Shown here: one piece after another, positions 27,157 to 36,208 of the stretch
How the letters are laid out: each line of letters starts with the position of its first letter
Position numbering within the stretch: position 1 is the stretch's first letter
Assembly (NCBI RefSeq): GCF_900129865.1
Contig: NZ_FQXD01000001.1
Span: forward strand, 186,001-250,000
DNA from: Virgibacillus chiguensis
Lineage (GTDB): Bacteria; Bacillota; Bacilli; Bacillales; Amphibacillaceae
Direction: 5' to 3'
Length of the DNA: 64,000 bases
Program-made: the position numbers and the translations under genes
Notes under the pieces: model-generated
The model's database searches: none
What the model was told of the DNA's origin: nothing
The model's input: the letters and a program-made list of their open reading frames with translations, nothing else

Positions 27157-28878
27157 TTATAAATTATGCTCTTTTCCTTTAAATTGAATCACCATTTCTA
27201 ACATCTCTCTAGCATGATTCACCGCTGATTCTGTAAGCTTTGTACCTGTAATCATTCGAGCAAGTTCATTAATTTGCGCTTTTTGGCTTAATTCATAAAC
27301 AGTGGTGGATGTTCGTTGATTTGTTACCTCTTTCTCAATTAATTTATGTGTATCAGCCATAGCTGCGACTTGGGGTAGATGTGTAATGCATAAAACTTGT
27401 GACTTTTGTGAGATGTGATATATCTTTTCAGCAATCGCTTGTGCCACTCTACCGCTTACTCCAGTATCTACTTCATCAAAAATGACACTTGTAACACCTT
27501 GATGTTTAGCAAATATTTTCTTCAAACTTAACATAATCCGAGACAATTCTCCTCCAGAAGCTACTTTATTTAAAGGTTTGGGAGGTTCACCTGGATTGGT
27601 GGAAATCAAAAATGTCACATCATCCATTCCATTTTTATGCAAATGATTCTCTGGCTCTTCTTGTGGTTCTATGTTCTCAGCAAACTGAACCTGAAATTCC
27701 GTCTTTTCTAAGTAAAGGTCTTTTAATTCCTCATGAATTTCCTTCGTCAAAGCTTTTGCCGCTTTTTTTCGAATATCACGCAATTCTTGAGCTTCCAAAA
27801 AAGCATCCTTGGCTTTTTCTTTTATTTGTTGTTCGAGTTTAGATATATGAGAATCTTTATTGCTTATTTCTTCTACTTCTTCTTCTATCTTTGCCATATA
27901 AGTCAACATATCCGAAACCGTAGGACCATATTTTCTTTTTAAACGATTAATTTCATTTAAACGAGCTTCAATTTCATTTAGGCGTTCTGGGTCAAATTGC
28001 AACGTTTCAATTTGATTTCCTAAGTCATGGGTCAATTCTTCTAACCCATAGTAATAATTTGCAATATCTTCTGCTTTTTGTGCTAGAGAAGCGTCATAAT
28101 TACTGTTATCTTGCAATGCTATTTGCGCCTGATTTACCCAATCAAGCCCTTTTTGTTCGCCATAAAGAGAATTGTAAGCAAGCTGTAAGGATGAATAAAT
28201 ACGTTCAAAATTAACTAAAGTATTCTTTTCCTCTTCCAATTTCTCGTCTTCATTAGGTTGTAATTGAGCTTCTTCCAATTCCCGCAACTGGAATTGCAAC
28301 AAATCTAATCGTTGAGCTGTTTCTTGTTCATTTTCACTCAATTTACGATAACGATTTTTTAGTTTAGATAATTGGTCATATAATTTCAAGTATTCTTTTT
28401 TCGCCTTATTAATTAATTCAGGCTGGTATAAATCCAACAAATCTAAATGATGCTCAGGATTCATAAGGGACTGTGTTTCGTGCTGACTATGAATATCAAT
28501 TAATGTCCTTCCAAATTCACGCAGGACAGCTAAAGTTACTAATTTGCTATTAACCCGACAAATACTTTTCCCATTTGCTGTTATAGTACGTCTAAGCACA
28601 AGTTGCTGGTCTTCACTTTCAATGCCATACTGCTCACAAATGGTATATACAGGGTGTGATTCATGATCCAAAGTAAATAAACCTTCAATATCTGCCTTTT
28701 TAGCACCGTGACGGACAAATTCAACAGAACCTCTACCTCCAGCGAGCAATTGAACCGCATCAATAATAATGGATTTACCAGCTCCCGTTTCACCTGTTAA
28801 AACGGTTAATCCTTCATTAAAAGTAACGGAAAGCTTGTTGATTATCGCAAAATCCTGAATAGACAATTCCGTAAGCAC
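27157..28878 (-). CDS. recN: DNA repair protein RecN (SMC-like ATPase)
   Basis: Acts early at double-strand breaks. 573 residues: Walker A LTGETGAGKSIIIDA near the N-terminus, long coiled-coil arms (about 150-360, rich in E/K/L/Q), ABC signature ASGGELSRIMLSLK near 425 and Walker B VIFDEVDTGVSG near 455. GTG 28878 is chosen because it follows GGGG nine bases upstream and gives a start matching B. subtilis RecN (MLxELSI); the frame is open five codons further. It lies 22 bases after argR, the classical argR-recN pair. Confidence 0.95.
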   Translation of the reverse strand: MLTELSIQDFAIINKLSVTFNEGLTVLTGETGAGKSIIIDAVQLLAGGRGSVEFVRHGAKKADIEGLFTLDHESHPVYTICEQYGIESEDQQLVLRRTITANGKSICRVNSKLVTLAVLREFGRTLIDIHSQHETQSLMNPEHHLDLLDLYQPELINKAKKEYLKLYDQLSKLKNRYRKLSENEQETAQRLDLLQFQLRELEEAQLQPNEDEKLEEEKNTLVNFERIYSSLQLAYNSLYGEQKGLDWVNQAQIALQDNSNYDASLAQKAEDIANYYYGLEELTHDLGNQIETLQFDPERLNEIEARLNEINRLKRKYGPTVSDMLTYMAKIEEEVEEISNKDSHISKLEQQIKEKAKDAFLEAQELRDIRKKAAKALTKEIHEELKDLYLEKTEFQVQFAENIEPQEEPENHLHKNGMDDVTFLISTNPGEPPKPLNKVASGGELSRIMLSLKKIFAKHQGVTSVIFDEVDTGVSGRVAQAIAEKIYHISQKSQVLCITHLPQVAAMADTHKLIEKEVTNQRTSTTVYELSQKAQINELARMITGTKLTESAVNHAREMLEMVIQFKGKEHNL

Positions 28879-28900
28879 GTCATAATTCCCCACTTTCGTA

Positions 28901-29350
28901 TTACAACATCTCGATAAAACGTTCTTTTATCGTTAAAGCGTCTGCCTCTGTTCTGCATATAATTAAACAAGTATCATCACCACAAATAGTACCCATTATT
29001 TCTTCCCAATCTAACTGGTCGATTAAAGCTCCAACAGCGTGAGCATTTCCCGGAAGTGTTTTGAGTACGATAAAATGGCTTGCATAATCAATTTTAACAA
29101 ATGCATCCATGACTAAACGCTTTAATTTATCTAATGGATTAAAGCGTTGGTCTGCAGGTAAACTGTATTTATATGTTCCATTTGCCGTTGCTACTTTTAC
29201 CAAATGTAATTCTTTAATATCTCTAGAAACCGTTGCTTGTGTTACATTATAGCCTAAGTTTTTCAACCGATCTACAAGTTCATCTTGCGTTTCAATTTCA
29301 TTATCCGTAATTAATTCCCTTATCTTTATATGTCGTTGTATTTTGCTCAT
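28901..29350 (-). CDS. argR: Arginine repressor ArgR/AhrC
   Basis: Hexameric, arginine-sensing regulator of arginine synthesis and breakdown. 149 residues: winged-helix DNA-binding domain (1-70, [16 protein letters not shown] and [15 protein letters not shown]) and C-terminal oligomerisation/arginine-binding domain with [11 protein letters not shown] and [14 protein letters not shown], including the paired aspartates that contact arginine. Position between tlyA and recN is universal in Bacillaceae. AATGGAGG precedes ATG 29350. Confidence 0.95.
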   Translation of the reverse strand: MSKIQRHIKIRELITDNEIETQDELVDRLKNLGYNVTQATVSRDIKELHLVKVATANGTYKYSLPADQRFNPLDKLKRLVMDAFVKIDYASHFIVLKTLPGNAHAVGALIDQLDWEEIMGTICGDDTCLIICRTEADALTIKERFIEML

Positions 29351-29464
29351 CGGGTGCCTCCATTTTTTAAACTTACACGATAAGAAAGTGCAATCTTAAA
29401 TATTATAGCAAACAGATACACTTAGATCATGCCTCTTACGCTGTGCTAAAAATGTTAAGATTAG

Positions 29465-30292
29465 TTATTGTTTTTTTCGAGCCAATGCTTCATGTGCTTC
29501 AGAAACTAAGCTCTTAATTTCGAAATCAGAAAAAGCTTTAGGAGATGGTCTATGTTTTTCCCAACCTAAATGCAACAAAAACTCGATATTCCCATCTCCT
29601 CCAGTTATAGGAGAAAAAGTTAAATCAAATACCTGGAATTTTTCTTGCAATGCAAAGTCAATAATCTGTCTTAAAACAGCTTGGTGCACACGACTGTCTC
29701 GAACAATTCCTTTTTTGCCTACTTGCTCTTTTCCTGCTTCAAATTGTGGTTTAACTAGTGCAACAACATCACTGTTATTTTCCAATAAATGCTTTAAGAC
29801 TGGTAAAAGTAAACGTAGTGAAATAAATGAAACATCAATAGAAGCAAAATTTGGTTTACCGTTTACCAGCATATCCACCGTAACATAACGAAAATTTGTT
29901 CGTTCCATTACAATAACCCGGTCATCATTTCTGAGTTTCCAATCAAGCTGATTATAACCAACATCAATGGCATAGCATAAGGATGCACCATTCTGCAATG
30001 CACAATCTGTAAAGCCACCAGTAGATGAACCTATGTCCATTACAATTTTATCTGTTACTGTAAGCGAAAAAGTCTTTAGCGCTTTTTCGAGCTTTAAACC
30101 TCCACGTCCAACATAAGGTATTAATTTTCCTTTTACCGTCAAATTTATCGATTCATCCACTTGCATTCCTGGCTTGTCTAATCTTTGTTGACCAGCAAAC
30201 ACAAGTCCAGCCATAATTAAACGCTTTGCTTTTTCTCTTGTAGTGGCAAGTGATTTTTCTACTAATAACACATCAAGTCTCTTTTTACTCAT
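29465..30292 (-). CDS. tlyA: TlyA-family rRNA 2'-O-methyltransferase (YqxC)
   Basis: 275 residues: an S4 RNA-binding domain (1-60; KRLDVLLVEKSLATTREKAK) followed by an FtsJ-type methyltransferase domain (60-250) with SAM motif VMDIGSSTGGFTDCAL near residue 84 and the catalytic KPQFEAGKEQVGKKG segment near 180. The family methylates ribosomal RNA at 2'-O positions in some bacteria; the Bacillus target is unsettled. It lies between oapA and argR. In B. subtilis dxs precedes this gene; here oapA and OLE RNA do. Confidence 0.9.
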   Translation of the reverse strand: MSKKRLDVLLVEKSLATTREKAKRLIMAGLVFAGQQRLDKPGMQVDESINLTVKGKLIPYVGRGGLKLEKALKTFSLTVTDKIVMDIGSSTGGFTDCALQNGASLCYAIDVGYNQLDWKLRNDDRVIVMERTNFRYVTVDMLVNGKPNFASIDVSFISLRLLLPVLKHLLENNSDVVALVKPQFEAGKEQVGKKGIVRDSRVHQAVLRQIIDFALQEKFQVFDLTFSPITGGDGNIEFLLHLGWEKHRPSPKAFSDFEIKSLVSEAHEALARKKQ

Positions 30293-30311
30293 ACAGTCAA
30301 ATTCCCTTTTG

Positions 30312-30887
30312 TTAATTTTTAGGTAGTACGCTTATTTTAAATTTATTTTCCATAATAGAAATGACTTTTCCCGCAAAAAAAATGATTTTCGTTGAAGCAT
30401 TTATCGCAAAAAATTTGCCCATTGCTTTTCCACCAACTGTTAGGGCGGCGACAACACTTGTTAGCACTACAGAAATGATAATTTGAATGGAAGAACCCTC
30501 ACCATGACCTAAAATATTGGCCATTTGCAGTACTACAATTGCTGAAGCCGTTCCACTTACAATTCCAGAAATATCACCAATAACATCATTACAAAAACTG
30601 GCAAATCGATCGGCATTTCTAATAATAATCACTGCTTCTTTTGCCCCAGCTACTTTTTCTGCAGCCATCGCATGGAATGGAGCCTCATTAGCTGCTGTCG
30701 ATGCTATACCTAACATATCAAAAATAACACCAACGAAAACGATAACAAATACAATAAAAAGGCCGATAAACCAGGCAACACCACTTAATATTGAAGAAGA
30801 TATAACTGAAAAAATAGCCGCTAACACAAAAGTGATAACGGCAATAGTTAAACTAAATTTAATCGATCGTTTTACATGTGATTTCAT
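30312..30887 (-). CDS. oapA: OLE-RNA-associated membrane protein OapA
   Basis: Membrane partner of OLE RNA. 191 residues with four hydrophobic stretches: FSLTIAVITFVLAAIFSVIS, GVAWFIGLFIVFVIVFVGVI, a central amphipathic block (EAPFHAMAAEKVAGAKEA, FCNDVIGDISGIVSGTA) and IIISVVLTSVVAALTVGGKAM. The central block weakly recalls the DUF21/CNNM magnesium-transport domain. The gene lies directly downstream of OLE RNA, which is how OapA is defined in Bacillus halodurans (21-kDa, multi-spanning, RNA-binding). ATG 30887 is favoured because GAGG lies six bases upstream; an in-frame ATG at 30899 overlaps that site. Identification rests on topology, size and, above all, linkage to the RNA. Confidence 0.9.
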   Translation of the reverse strand: MKSHVKRSIKFSLTIAVITFVLAAIFSVISSSILSGVAWFIGLFIVFVIVFVGVIFDMLGIASTAANEAPFHAMAAEKVAGAKEAVIIIRNADRFASFCNDVIGDISGIVSGTASAIVVLQMANILGHGEGSSIQIIISVVLTSVVAALTVGGKAMGKFFAINASTKIIFFAGKVISIMENKFKISVLPKN

Positions 30888-30957
30888 TTCATACCTCATT
30901 ATTTTAATACTTTTACGCTATTTTATACTATGTATAACAGGAATGGTCATTTAAAAG

Positions 30958-31548
30958 GTAAAAACTGCGGCTTAGGTCCAGTAGGTTTTCCCAAATGGTT
31001 ACCCCGTGTTACCACAAAGGTGGTTCCCCTTTAAAACCATCTTAGCTTTGTCACCAAGAGCTAGACTGGATTACCACTTAGTCCACACTATAATCCCTTT
31101 TAAATGTCGAATGAACAGTCTAGGAGATTTCCTCAGCAGTTCTTAACCGTCCCCTAGCCTCTTTTGCAGTGCTGATTTCATAGAGATTACAACATAAAAT
31201 TAGTGGCCACCTAATTTTATGTTTTATTGCCCTAATCCCCTCAGTCACCACTCAAGGCAGGCTACGCTGCATATTAGGTGTCCCTTACCGTCTACTGCAG
31301 GTTCATACCCCATTCCATAATGACAACTAGGCTTAGCTATTACTACAGAGATGGGCCTCCGCGGAAATCGGGTCAACGCCCACATGCCTTTGTGGATCGC
31401 CCGATAACCTTAACTCCCAGCACAGACCCAAAGCTGGGCGCCTCAAGCCTGCACAAGGAACTTCATCGATGTGCCCTTTGGCGAATTTTTAGGCTCGCCT
31501 TCAGGTACGGAGAACTGACTAGAATACTGCACCATTCCTTATTCTACA
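30958..31548 (-). ncRNA. ole: OLE (ornate, large, extremophilic) RNA
   Basis: About 590 bases with no credible protein on either strand but GC content and complexity well above the surrounding spacers and many internal pairings, for example a perfect 13-base-pair stem at 31191-31223 and GGGGAACCACC/GGTGGT-type stems near the 3' end. It lies between ispA and an OapA gene on the same strand, exactly the place of OLE RNA in Bacillus halodurans, and the length fits the class (about 600 nt). The 5' part, transcribed just after ispA, is GC-rich with GCCTAAAAATTCGCC and similar blocks. End points are estimated from where the structured sequence gives way to AT-rich spacer. The known role is a membrane ribonucleoprotein tied to ethanol, cold and Mg2+ tolerance. 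A covariance-model search would settle it. Confidence 0.92.
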
Positions 31549-31584
31549 TAAATTATATCATATATTTTAGAAAAAAACTATGGG

Positions 31585-32469
31585 TTAATAATCTCTTTGA
31601 CCAAAATAAATGGCTAAATCCATCAAATTAGAATTTTCTATGCCTGCAGCTTGCAGAGATTCTTTTGCTTTAAGAAGATATTGTTCTTTTTTCTCAATAG
31701 CACCATCTATACCAAGCAATTTTGGGTACGTACTCTTTAAATTAAGCGCATCACTACCTACCGGTTTACCTAGCTTTAATTCGTCACCAGTAACATCCAA
31801 TATATCGTCTTGAACTTGAAAAATAAGCCCTAAATAAGAAGCAAAAAGTTGTAATGCGTGCAATTGCTTCTCTGTAGCCCCTCCTAGGTATGCTCCTGCA
31901 TAGACAGCGTAGCGAAGTAACTCACCTGTTTTTAAAGTATGTACACGTTCAAGTTCTTGTAAAGTAATCGCTTTATCTTCTGCTTCCATATCTAAAATCT
32001 GTCCAGCGACCATGCCTTTAGGACCGCTCGACTCAGCCAATAGCGCTATTAATTCTGCTTTTTGAACAGCTGTAAGTTTGTCATCTTTACTTATTATTTC
32101 AAAGCTGTAGGTCAACAAAGCATCGCCAGCTAATACAGCTGTAGCCTCACTAAAGGCTTTATGATTGGTTAATTTACCTCTACGATAATCATCATCATCC
32201 ATTGCGGGTAAATCGTCATGAATTAATGAATACGTATGAATCATTTCTAGTGCTGCAGCCGAACTTAAAGCTACAGTTATATCCTTTTGAAACGCTTCAT
32301 AGCTTGCAAGTAATAATATTGGTCTTAACCGTTTACCGCCAGCTTCTACTGAATAAGTCATTGACTGCTTTAATGCAGGAGGAACTTGTAAAGCTTGCAT
32401 ATACTTTTTTAAAGCATTGTCTATGAATTGTTTTTTTTCCTCTAAATACATCTCCATCGTTCGTTCCAC
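31585..32469 (-). CDS. ispA: Polyprenyl (farnesyl) diphosphate synthase
   Basis: Condenses IPP with DMAPP/GPP to farnesyl diphosphate. The 294-residue protein has GGKRLRP at 45-51, the first aspartate-rich motif DDLPAMD at 85-91 followed by RRGKLTNH, and the second motif DDILDVTGD near 223. The small side chains before the first motif suit a short-chain product. The start is GTG 32469 after AGGAGGA. It follows xseB by two bases and precedes OLE RNA by about 35, so a shared transcript is likely. Confidence 0.94.
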   Translation of the reverse strand: MERTMEMYLEEKKQFIDNALKKYMQALQVPPALKQSMTYSVEAGGKRLRPILLLASYEAFQKDITVALSSAAALEMIHTYSLIHDDLPAMDDDDYRRGKLTNHKAFSEATAVLAGDALLTYSFEIISKDDKLTAVQKAELIALLAESSGPKGMVAGQILDMEAEDKAITLQELERVHTLKTGELLRYAVYAGAYLGGATEKQLHALQLFASYLGLIFQVQDDILDVTGDELKLGKPVGSDALNLKSTYPKLLGIDGAIEKKEQYLLKAKESLQAAGIENSNLMDLAIYFGQRDY

Positions 32470-32471
32470 GT

Positions 32472-32702
32472 TTATTCTTCCTCCTGAAGTGGGAATCCTT
32501 CTAATTCTCCCTGTTCGTTCATAATTTTGGTCATTTTTTCTTCTACTTGGTTTAACTTATCCGTACAAAGTTTCGACAGCTTCATGCCATCTTGATAATA
32601 GCTAATTGCCTTTTCTAAAGGAACGTCTCCTGTTTCCAGCTTTTCTACAACTTCCTCTAACTGTTGCATCGCTTCTTCAAATGATAATTCTTCCTCAGTC
32701 AT
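32472..32702 (-). CDS. xseB: Exodeoxyribonuclease VII small subunit
   Basis: 76 residues, the usual size. Two helices with the family block [20 protein letters not shown] and [12 protein letters not shown], which form the small-subunit helical hairpin that binds XseA. It overlaps the end of xseA by eight bases and is followed after two bases by ispA, the conserved Bacillaceae arrangement. The acidic C-terminal tail is typical. Confidence 0.93.
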   Translation of the reverse strand: MTEEELSFEEAMQQLEEVVEKLETGDVPLEKAISYYQDGMKLSKLCTDKLNQVEEKMTKIMNEQGELEGFPLQEEE

Positions 32703-34047
32703 TTTGGCTCTCCTCCTTTGTTTCTATAACTTTACACTTTAAAAGTCCATCTGCTAAACGTAAAGAAATCGCATCCTCCCGTTCAACAGCATGCACAGAC
32801 TTAATAATCTGTCCTGTACTTGTATAAGGAATAGAAAATCCCCTCTTCATTATTGCTAATGGATTAAGCAAGCTTAATTTATCCATTTCATTATGAAGTT
32901 TTTTTACCTTGTCTGTATGTAGTTGTTTCATTACCATATATTGTTGTTTCACTAATTGTTGAAGCTGTTGTTTTCCTCTTTCTACTTGTTTTCCAGGATG
33001 TTGAACGGTGAACCGAGCCCATAAGTGCTCGTAGGACTTATTACTTGCTTCCATCGTATGTAACATCGCTTTTTGTAATTGCTCTATTTTCCCATCTAAT
33101 TCTTGTTCTTTTTGTTTCAGCAACTGATAAGGGTAGCGAAAAGCATATGACTGTTTAAGTCTAAAAAGGTGTTTTTGCTGTTGTTTCCATTTTTCTTGCA
33201 TATCTTTCGTCGCCATGCGTTTTAGTGTAACAATCTTATCTTTAAGATCTTGACTCGACGGTACAGCAATTTCTGCAGCAGCCGTAGGGGTTGGGGCTCG
33301 TAAATCAGCTACAAAATCACTTATTGTCGTATCCGTCTCGTGCCCAACCGCAGAAATGATAGGAATGTTAGAATGAAAAATAGCTTTCGCCACTATTTCT
33401 TCATTAAAACTCCAAAGCTCTTCAATCGATCCGCCGCCTCTTCCAACAATTAACAGGTCAAAGTCTCCCTTTTGATTGGCAATTTCAATGGCCTGTTTAA
33501 TGGAGCGAGCAGCTGCTTCTCCTTGAACTAATGCTGGAATGACCGTTAACTCAACAATAGGATAGCGTCGTTTAATGGTTGTAATAATATCTCTTACAGC
33601 TGCTCCTGTTGGCGACGTAATAATACCAATATTTTTTGGTAATGGAGGGATATTTTTTTTGACATAATGATCAAAGTACCCTTGTTTCTCTAACTTTTCT
33701 TTTAATTGCTCAAAAGCAACATACAGCGCGCCAATACCGTCTGGTTCCATTTGTTGAATATATAGTTGATATTGCCCATATGCTTCAAAAACACTAATTT
33801 CTCCCTTAATTAAAACATTCATTCCATTTTCAGGTTGAAATTTTAATGAGCGATTATTGCCTGCAAACATTACTGCTTGAATTCGTGATCGATCATCTTT
33901 AATTGTTAAATACATATGTCCTCTAGAATGGTGTTTAAAGTTGGAAATCTCACCTCGAAGCCATACTTGGCGTAAATGGGGATCCACATCCATCTTGCGT
34001 TTAATATATCTAGTTAATGCCGTAACAGTTAGATAATTATCCTTCAC
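32695..34047 (-). CDS. xseA: Exodeoxyribonuclease VII large subunit
   Basis: Single-strand exonuclease that yields acid-soluble oligonucleotides. 450 residues: N-terminal OB-fold (1-100; [19 protein letters not shown]), catalytic domain (about 125-320) with [26 protein letters not shown] and [10 protein letters not shown] in order, and a C-terminal coiled coil rich in Q, K and L. It overlaps folD by 11 bases and xseB by eight, indicating translational coupling through folD-xseA-xseB. Confidence 0.95.
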   Translation of the reverse strand: MKDNYLTVTALTRYIKRKMDVDPHLRQVWLRGEISNFKHHSRGHMYLTIKDDRSRIQAVMFAGNNRSLKFQPENGMNVLIKGEISVFEAYGQYQLYIQQMEPDGIGALYVAFEQLKEKLEKQGYFDHYVKKNIPPLPKNIGIITSPTGAAVRDIITTIKRRYPIVELTVIPALVQGEAAARSIKQAIEIANQKGDFDLLIVGRGGGSIEELWSFNEEIVAKAIFHSNIPIISAVGHETDTTISDFVADLRAPTPTAAAEIAVPSSQDLKDKIVTLKRMATKDMQEKWKQQQKHLFRLKQSYAFRYPYQLLKQKEQELDGKIEQLQKAMLHTMEASNKSYEHLWARFTVQHPGKQVERGKQQLQQLVKQQYMVMKQLHTDKVKKLHNEMDKLSLLNPLAIMKRGFSIPYTSTGQIIKSVHAVEREDAISLRLADGLLKCKVIETKEESQND

Positions 34048-34897
34048 GGTTCTCCAACCTTTTTGCTGCTTTAATCGTGTTCTTTAAAAGCATAGTGATC
34101 GTCATAGGACCTACTCCACGAGGAACAGGAGTTATAAATGATGCCTTTTCTTGTACAGAGTCAAAATCTACATCACCGGTTAATTTTCCGTTCTCTAAAC
34201 GATTCATCCCTACATCAATCACGGTAGCTCCTTCTTTAACATAACTAGCATCAATCATATTCGCTTTTCCTACAGCAACAACAAGGATATCAGCGATTCG
34301 TGTAAATTGCTTCAGGTTTTCTGTTTTAGAATGACAAGTGGTTACTGTGGCATTTTCGTTTATCAACAGTTGTGCCACTGGCTTTCCAACAATATTACTC
34401 CTTCCTATAACAACCGCGTGTTTTCCTGCTATAGAAATATTTTTTGAGCGAAGCATCGTTATAATTCCGTATGGTGTACATGACAAATATGTATCCATTC
34501 CTGTCATCATTCTACCAATGTTAATTGGATGGAAGCCATCTACATCTTTTTCAGGAGATATAGTTTCTATTACCTTTTGTTCATCGATATGAACTGGTAA
34601 TGGTAACTGCACAAGTATCCCATGGACATTTGTATCACCATTTAGCCTATGTATTTCCTTCAAAAGATCTGATTCGCTTACTGTTTTTGGTAATTCAATA
34701 ATATGAGAGCCTATTCCCGTTTCACCACAGGCTTTTTCCTTTCCATTCACATAGGATCGAGATGCAGGGTGATCCCCAACAAGGATAACAGTAAGTTGAG
34801 GATGAATACCACCTGTTTTCAACGTATCTACTTCCTTTTTCATTTCTTCCTTTAGTGCTAATGACAAATCTTTCCCGTTAATAATTTCTGCAGACAA
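34037..34897 (-). CDS. folD: Bifunctional methylene-THF dehydrogenase / methenyl-THF cyclohydrolase
   Basis: Two folate one-carbon steps on one active site. 286 residues: [18 protein letters not shown] near 48 with the catalytic lysine, QLPLPVHID near 98, [15 protein letters not shown] near 118, and the NADP fold with [17 protein letters not shown] near 160 and [10 protein letters not shown] near 260. TTG 34897 is the chosen start, eight bases after AAGGGGG; the frame is open six codons further but without a site. One-carbon units from the glycine cleavage system farther right in the window would enter the same pool. Confidence 0.94.
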   Translation of the reverse strand: MSAEIINGKDLSLALKEEMKKEVDTLKTGGIHPQLTVILVGDHPASRSYVNGKEKACGETGIGSHIIELPKTVSESDLLKEIHRLNGDTNVHGILVQLPLPVHIDEQKVIETISPEKDVDGFHPINIGRMMTGMDTYLSCTPYGIITMLRSKNISIAGKHAVVIGRSNIVGKPVAQLLINENATVTTCHSKTENLKQFTRIADILVVAVGKANMIDASYVKEGATVIDVGMNRLENGKLTGDVDFDSVQEKASFITPVPRGVGPMTITMLLKNTIKAAKRLENREG

Positions 34898-35039
34898 TGC
34901 AACTACCCCCTTCAAATTTTATAAAAACCGCTTTACTACCAATCAAACAAGATTAAAGTTACGAGGAATTATCTGAACCATCATTTTCCAACTATAACAA
35001 ATACTGATTTAAGGGTGTTTATAATAGGCTTGGTGATGG

Positions 35040-35420
35040 TTACTCACTAATGCGTGATAATACACCGTTAATAAATTTACCAGATTTTTCATCCCCAAAC
35101 GTATTTGCTAACTCAATGGCTTCATTAATAGAAACACTTACAGGAATATCTTCTACGTAGCGTATTTCAAAAACTGCAATCCGCAATATTGCTTTTTCAA
35201 CAGACGCAATCCGTTCTAAGCTCCAATTCTCTAGTTTCTCACTAATGATTTTATCGATTTCTATTTTATAGTTTATTACTCCGTTTACAAGTAAATTTAA
35301 AAAGGCGTCCTTTCTTACTTGTTCATCCAGATGTTCCATTTCATGAAAGGATTGTATTTCATTCATGTCAATAGAAAATATGATTTGCAATGCCTTCTTT
35401 CTAGCTTCATGTCTATTCAT
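35040..35420 (-). CDS. nusB: Transcription antitermination factor NusB
   Basis: Binds boxA RNA with ribosomal protein S10 (NusE) in rRNA antitermination. 126 residues, all-helical. MNRHEARKKALQIIFSIDM at the N-terminus carries the arginine-rich RNA-binding helix; IASVEKAILRIAVFEI and VSINEAIELANTFG are the conserved later helices; NGVLSRI closes it. It stands between folD (120 bases away) and two terminators that separate it from yqhY, so it probably has its own promoter. Confidence 0.94.
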   Translation of the reverse strand: MNRHEARKKALQIIFSIDMNEIQSFHEMEHLDEQVRKDAFLNLLVNGVINYKIEIDKIISEKLENWSLERIASVEKAILRIAVFEIRYVEDIPVSVSINEAIELANTFGDEKSGKFINGVLSRISE

Positions 35421-35573
35421 TCCTTACTAACTCCTTTAGTTCATCTCTCCCAAAATCATAACACGATTCCAATAGCAACGCTACAATCAACCTTTAATTG
35501 CTATATCCAAAATGCATCATACTATTTTCCAACAAAACTCTATTGGAAGAGCTAAAATATTGTCGAACATTTG

Positions 35574-35602
35574 TGAAAAACAGGGTTACGTTACCCTGTT
35601 AA
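35574..35602 (-). terminator. Intrinsic terminator upstream of nusB
   Basis: AACAGGGT pairs with ACCCTGTT over a six-base loop, followed on the minus strand by TTTTTCAC. It is the second of two terminators between yqhY and nusB. Confidence 0.75.
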
Positions 35603-35732
35603 CTATATTATTTTTTAAAAATTTTATCTTTTACGAACCAAATATTGGGACACTACGAAATAACCTGACCTACGCCAAGTTCTGGCGAAAATATGCTATA
35701 CTCCTATATACTTCCCTATAGCAGAAGAAAAC

Positions 35733-35765
35733 GCCCTTCATGAGAACATATTTTTCATGAAGGGC
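35733..35765 (-). terminator. Terminator of the accB-accC-yqhY transcript
   Basis: GCCCTTCATGA (35733-35743) pairs perfectly with TCATGAAGGGC (35755-35765). GTTTTCTTC follows on the minus strand. It lies about 30 bases past the yqhY stop. Confidence 0.85.
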
Positions 35766-35796
35766 TTTCTAATAGAATTATCACTACAAAAAAGAT

Positions 35797-36195
35797 TTAA
35801 CTGTTTGTTTTTTCCGTTGCTTCTTCTGGAGAATCCATTTGAATGCCAACAACGTGAACATTGATTTCATCAATTTCTAACGCAGTCATATTTTTCAAAG
35901 TTTGTCTAATATTTGTTTGTAACAACTGCGCCACATGTGGAATAGATACACCAAATTGCAAAATGACATATAAATCAATAACAATTCCGTTTTCTGTTAA
36001 TTCTACTTTTACCCCTTTACTATGTGCCTTCTTACCAAACCGTTCAGCTACACCAGAGGCAAAGTTTCCTCGCATAGCGTAAAGTCCATCTATTTCTGAA
36101 GCGGCTAAACCTGTAATAACTTCAATGACTTCTGGCGCAATCTCGACCTTACCTAAACTGTCATCACTTACGTTTAATAACGGTTGTTCACTCAT
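35797..36195 (-). CDS. yqhY: Asp23/Gls24 family protein YqhY
   Basis: 132 residues, Asp23/Gls24 (DUF322) family: GKVEIAPEVIEVITGLAA near the N-terminus, EIDGLYAMRGN, VKVELTENGIVIDLYV and the C-terminal VQTNIRQTL-type helix (here LLQTNIRQTLKNMT). Members are abundant cell-envelope or cytosolic proteins; B. subtilis YqhY is cotranscribed with accB-accC and reported to influence acetyl-CoA carboxylase activity. ATG 36195 follows AAAGGAG; the frame opens at 36216 without a site. It is 13 bases after accC, the conserved accB-accC-yqhY order. Confidence 0.92.
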   Translation of the reverse strand: MSEQPLLNVSDDSLGKVEIAPEVIEVITGLAASEIDGLYAMRGNFASGVAERFGKKAHSKGVKVELTENGIVIDLYVILQFGVSIPHVAQLLQTNIRQTLKNMTALEIDEINVHVVGIQMDSPEEATEKTNS

Positions 36196-36208
36196 ACACT
36201 CAACTCCT

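Larger units (their letters stand above)
35421..35796. other. Interval between nusB and yqhY holding two terminators
   Basis: About 375 bases without a gene. Two hairpins (35579-35600 and 35733-35765, listed) lie in it. The nusB promoter should lie between 35421 and about 35570 but cannot be fixed by eye. Confidence 0.5.

Noticed and set aside
31278-31631. 117-codon open frame on the plus strand
   Set aside because: It lies across OLE RNA and the end of ispA on the opposite strand, has no ribosome binding site and no recognisable domain.
35680-35705. TATACT sequence as a rightward promoter
   Set aside because: No proper -35 and no rightward gene follows.
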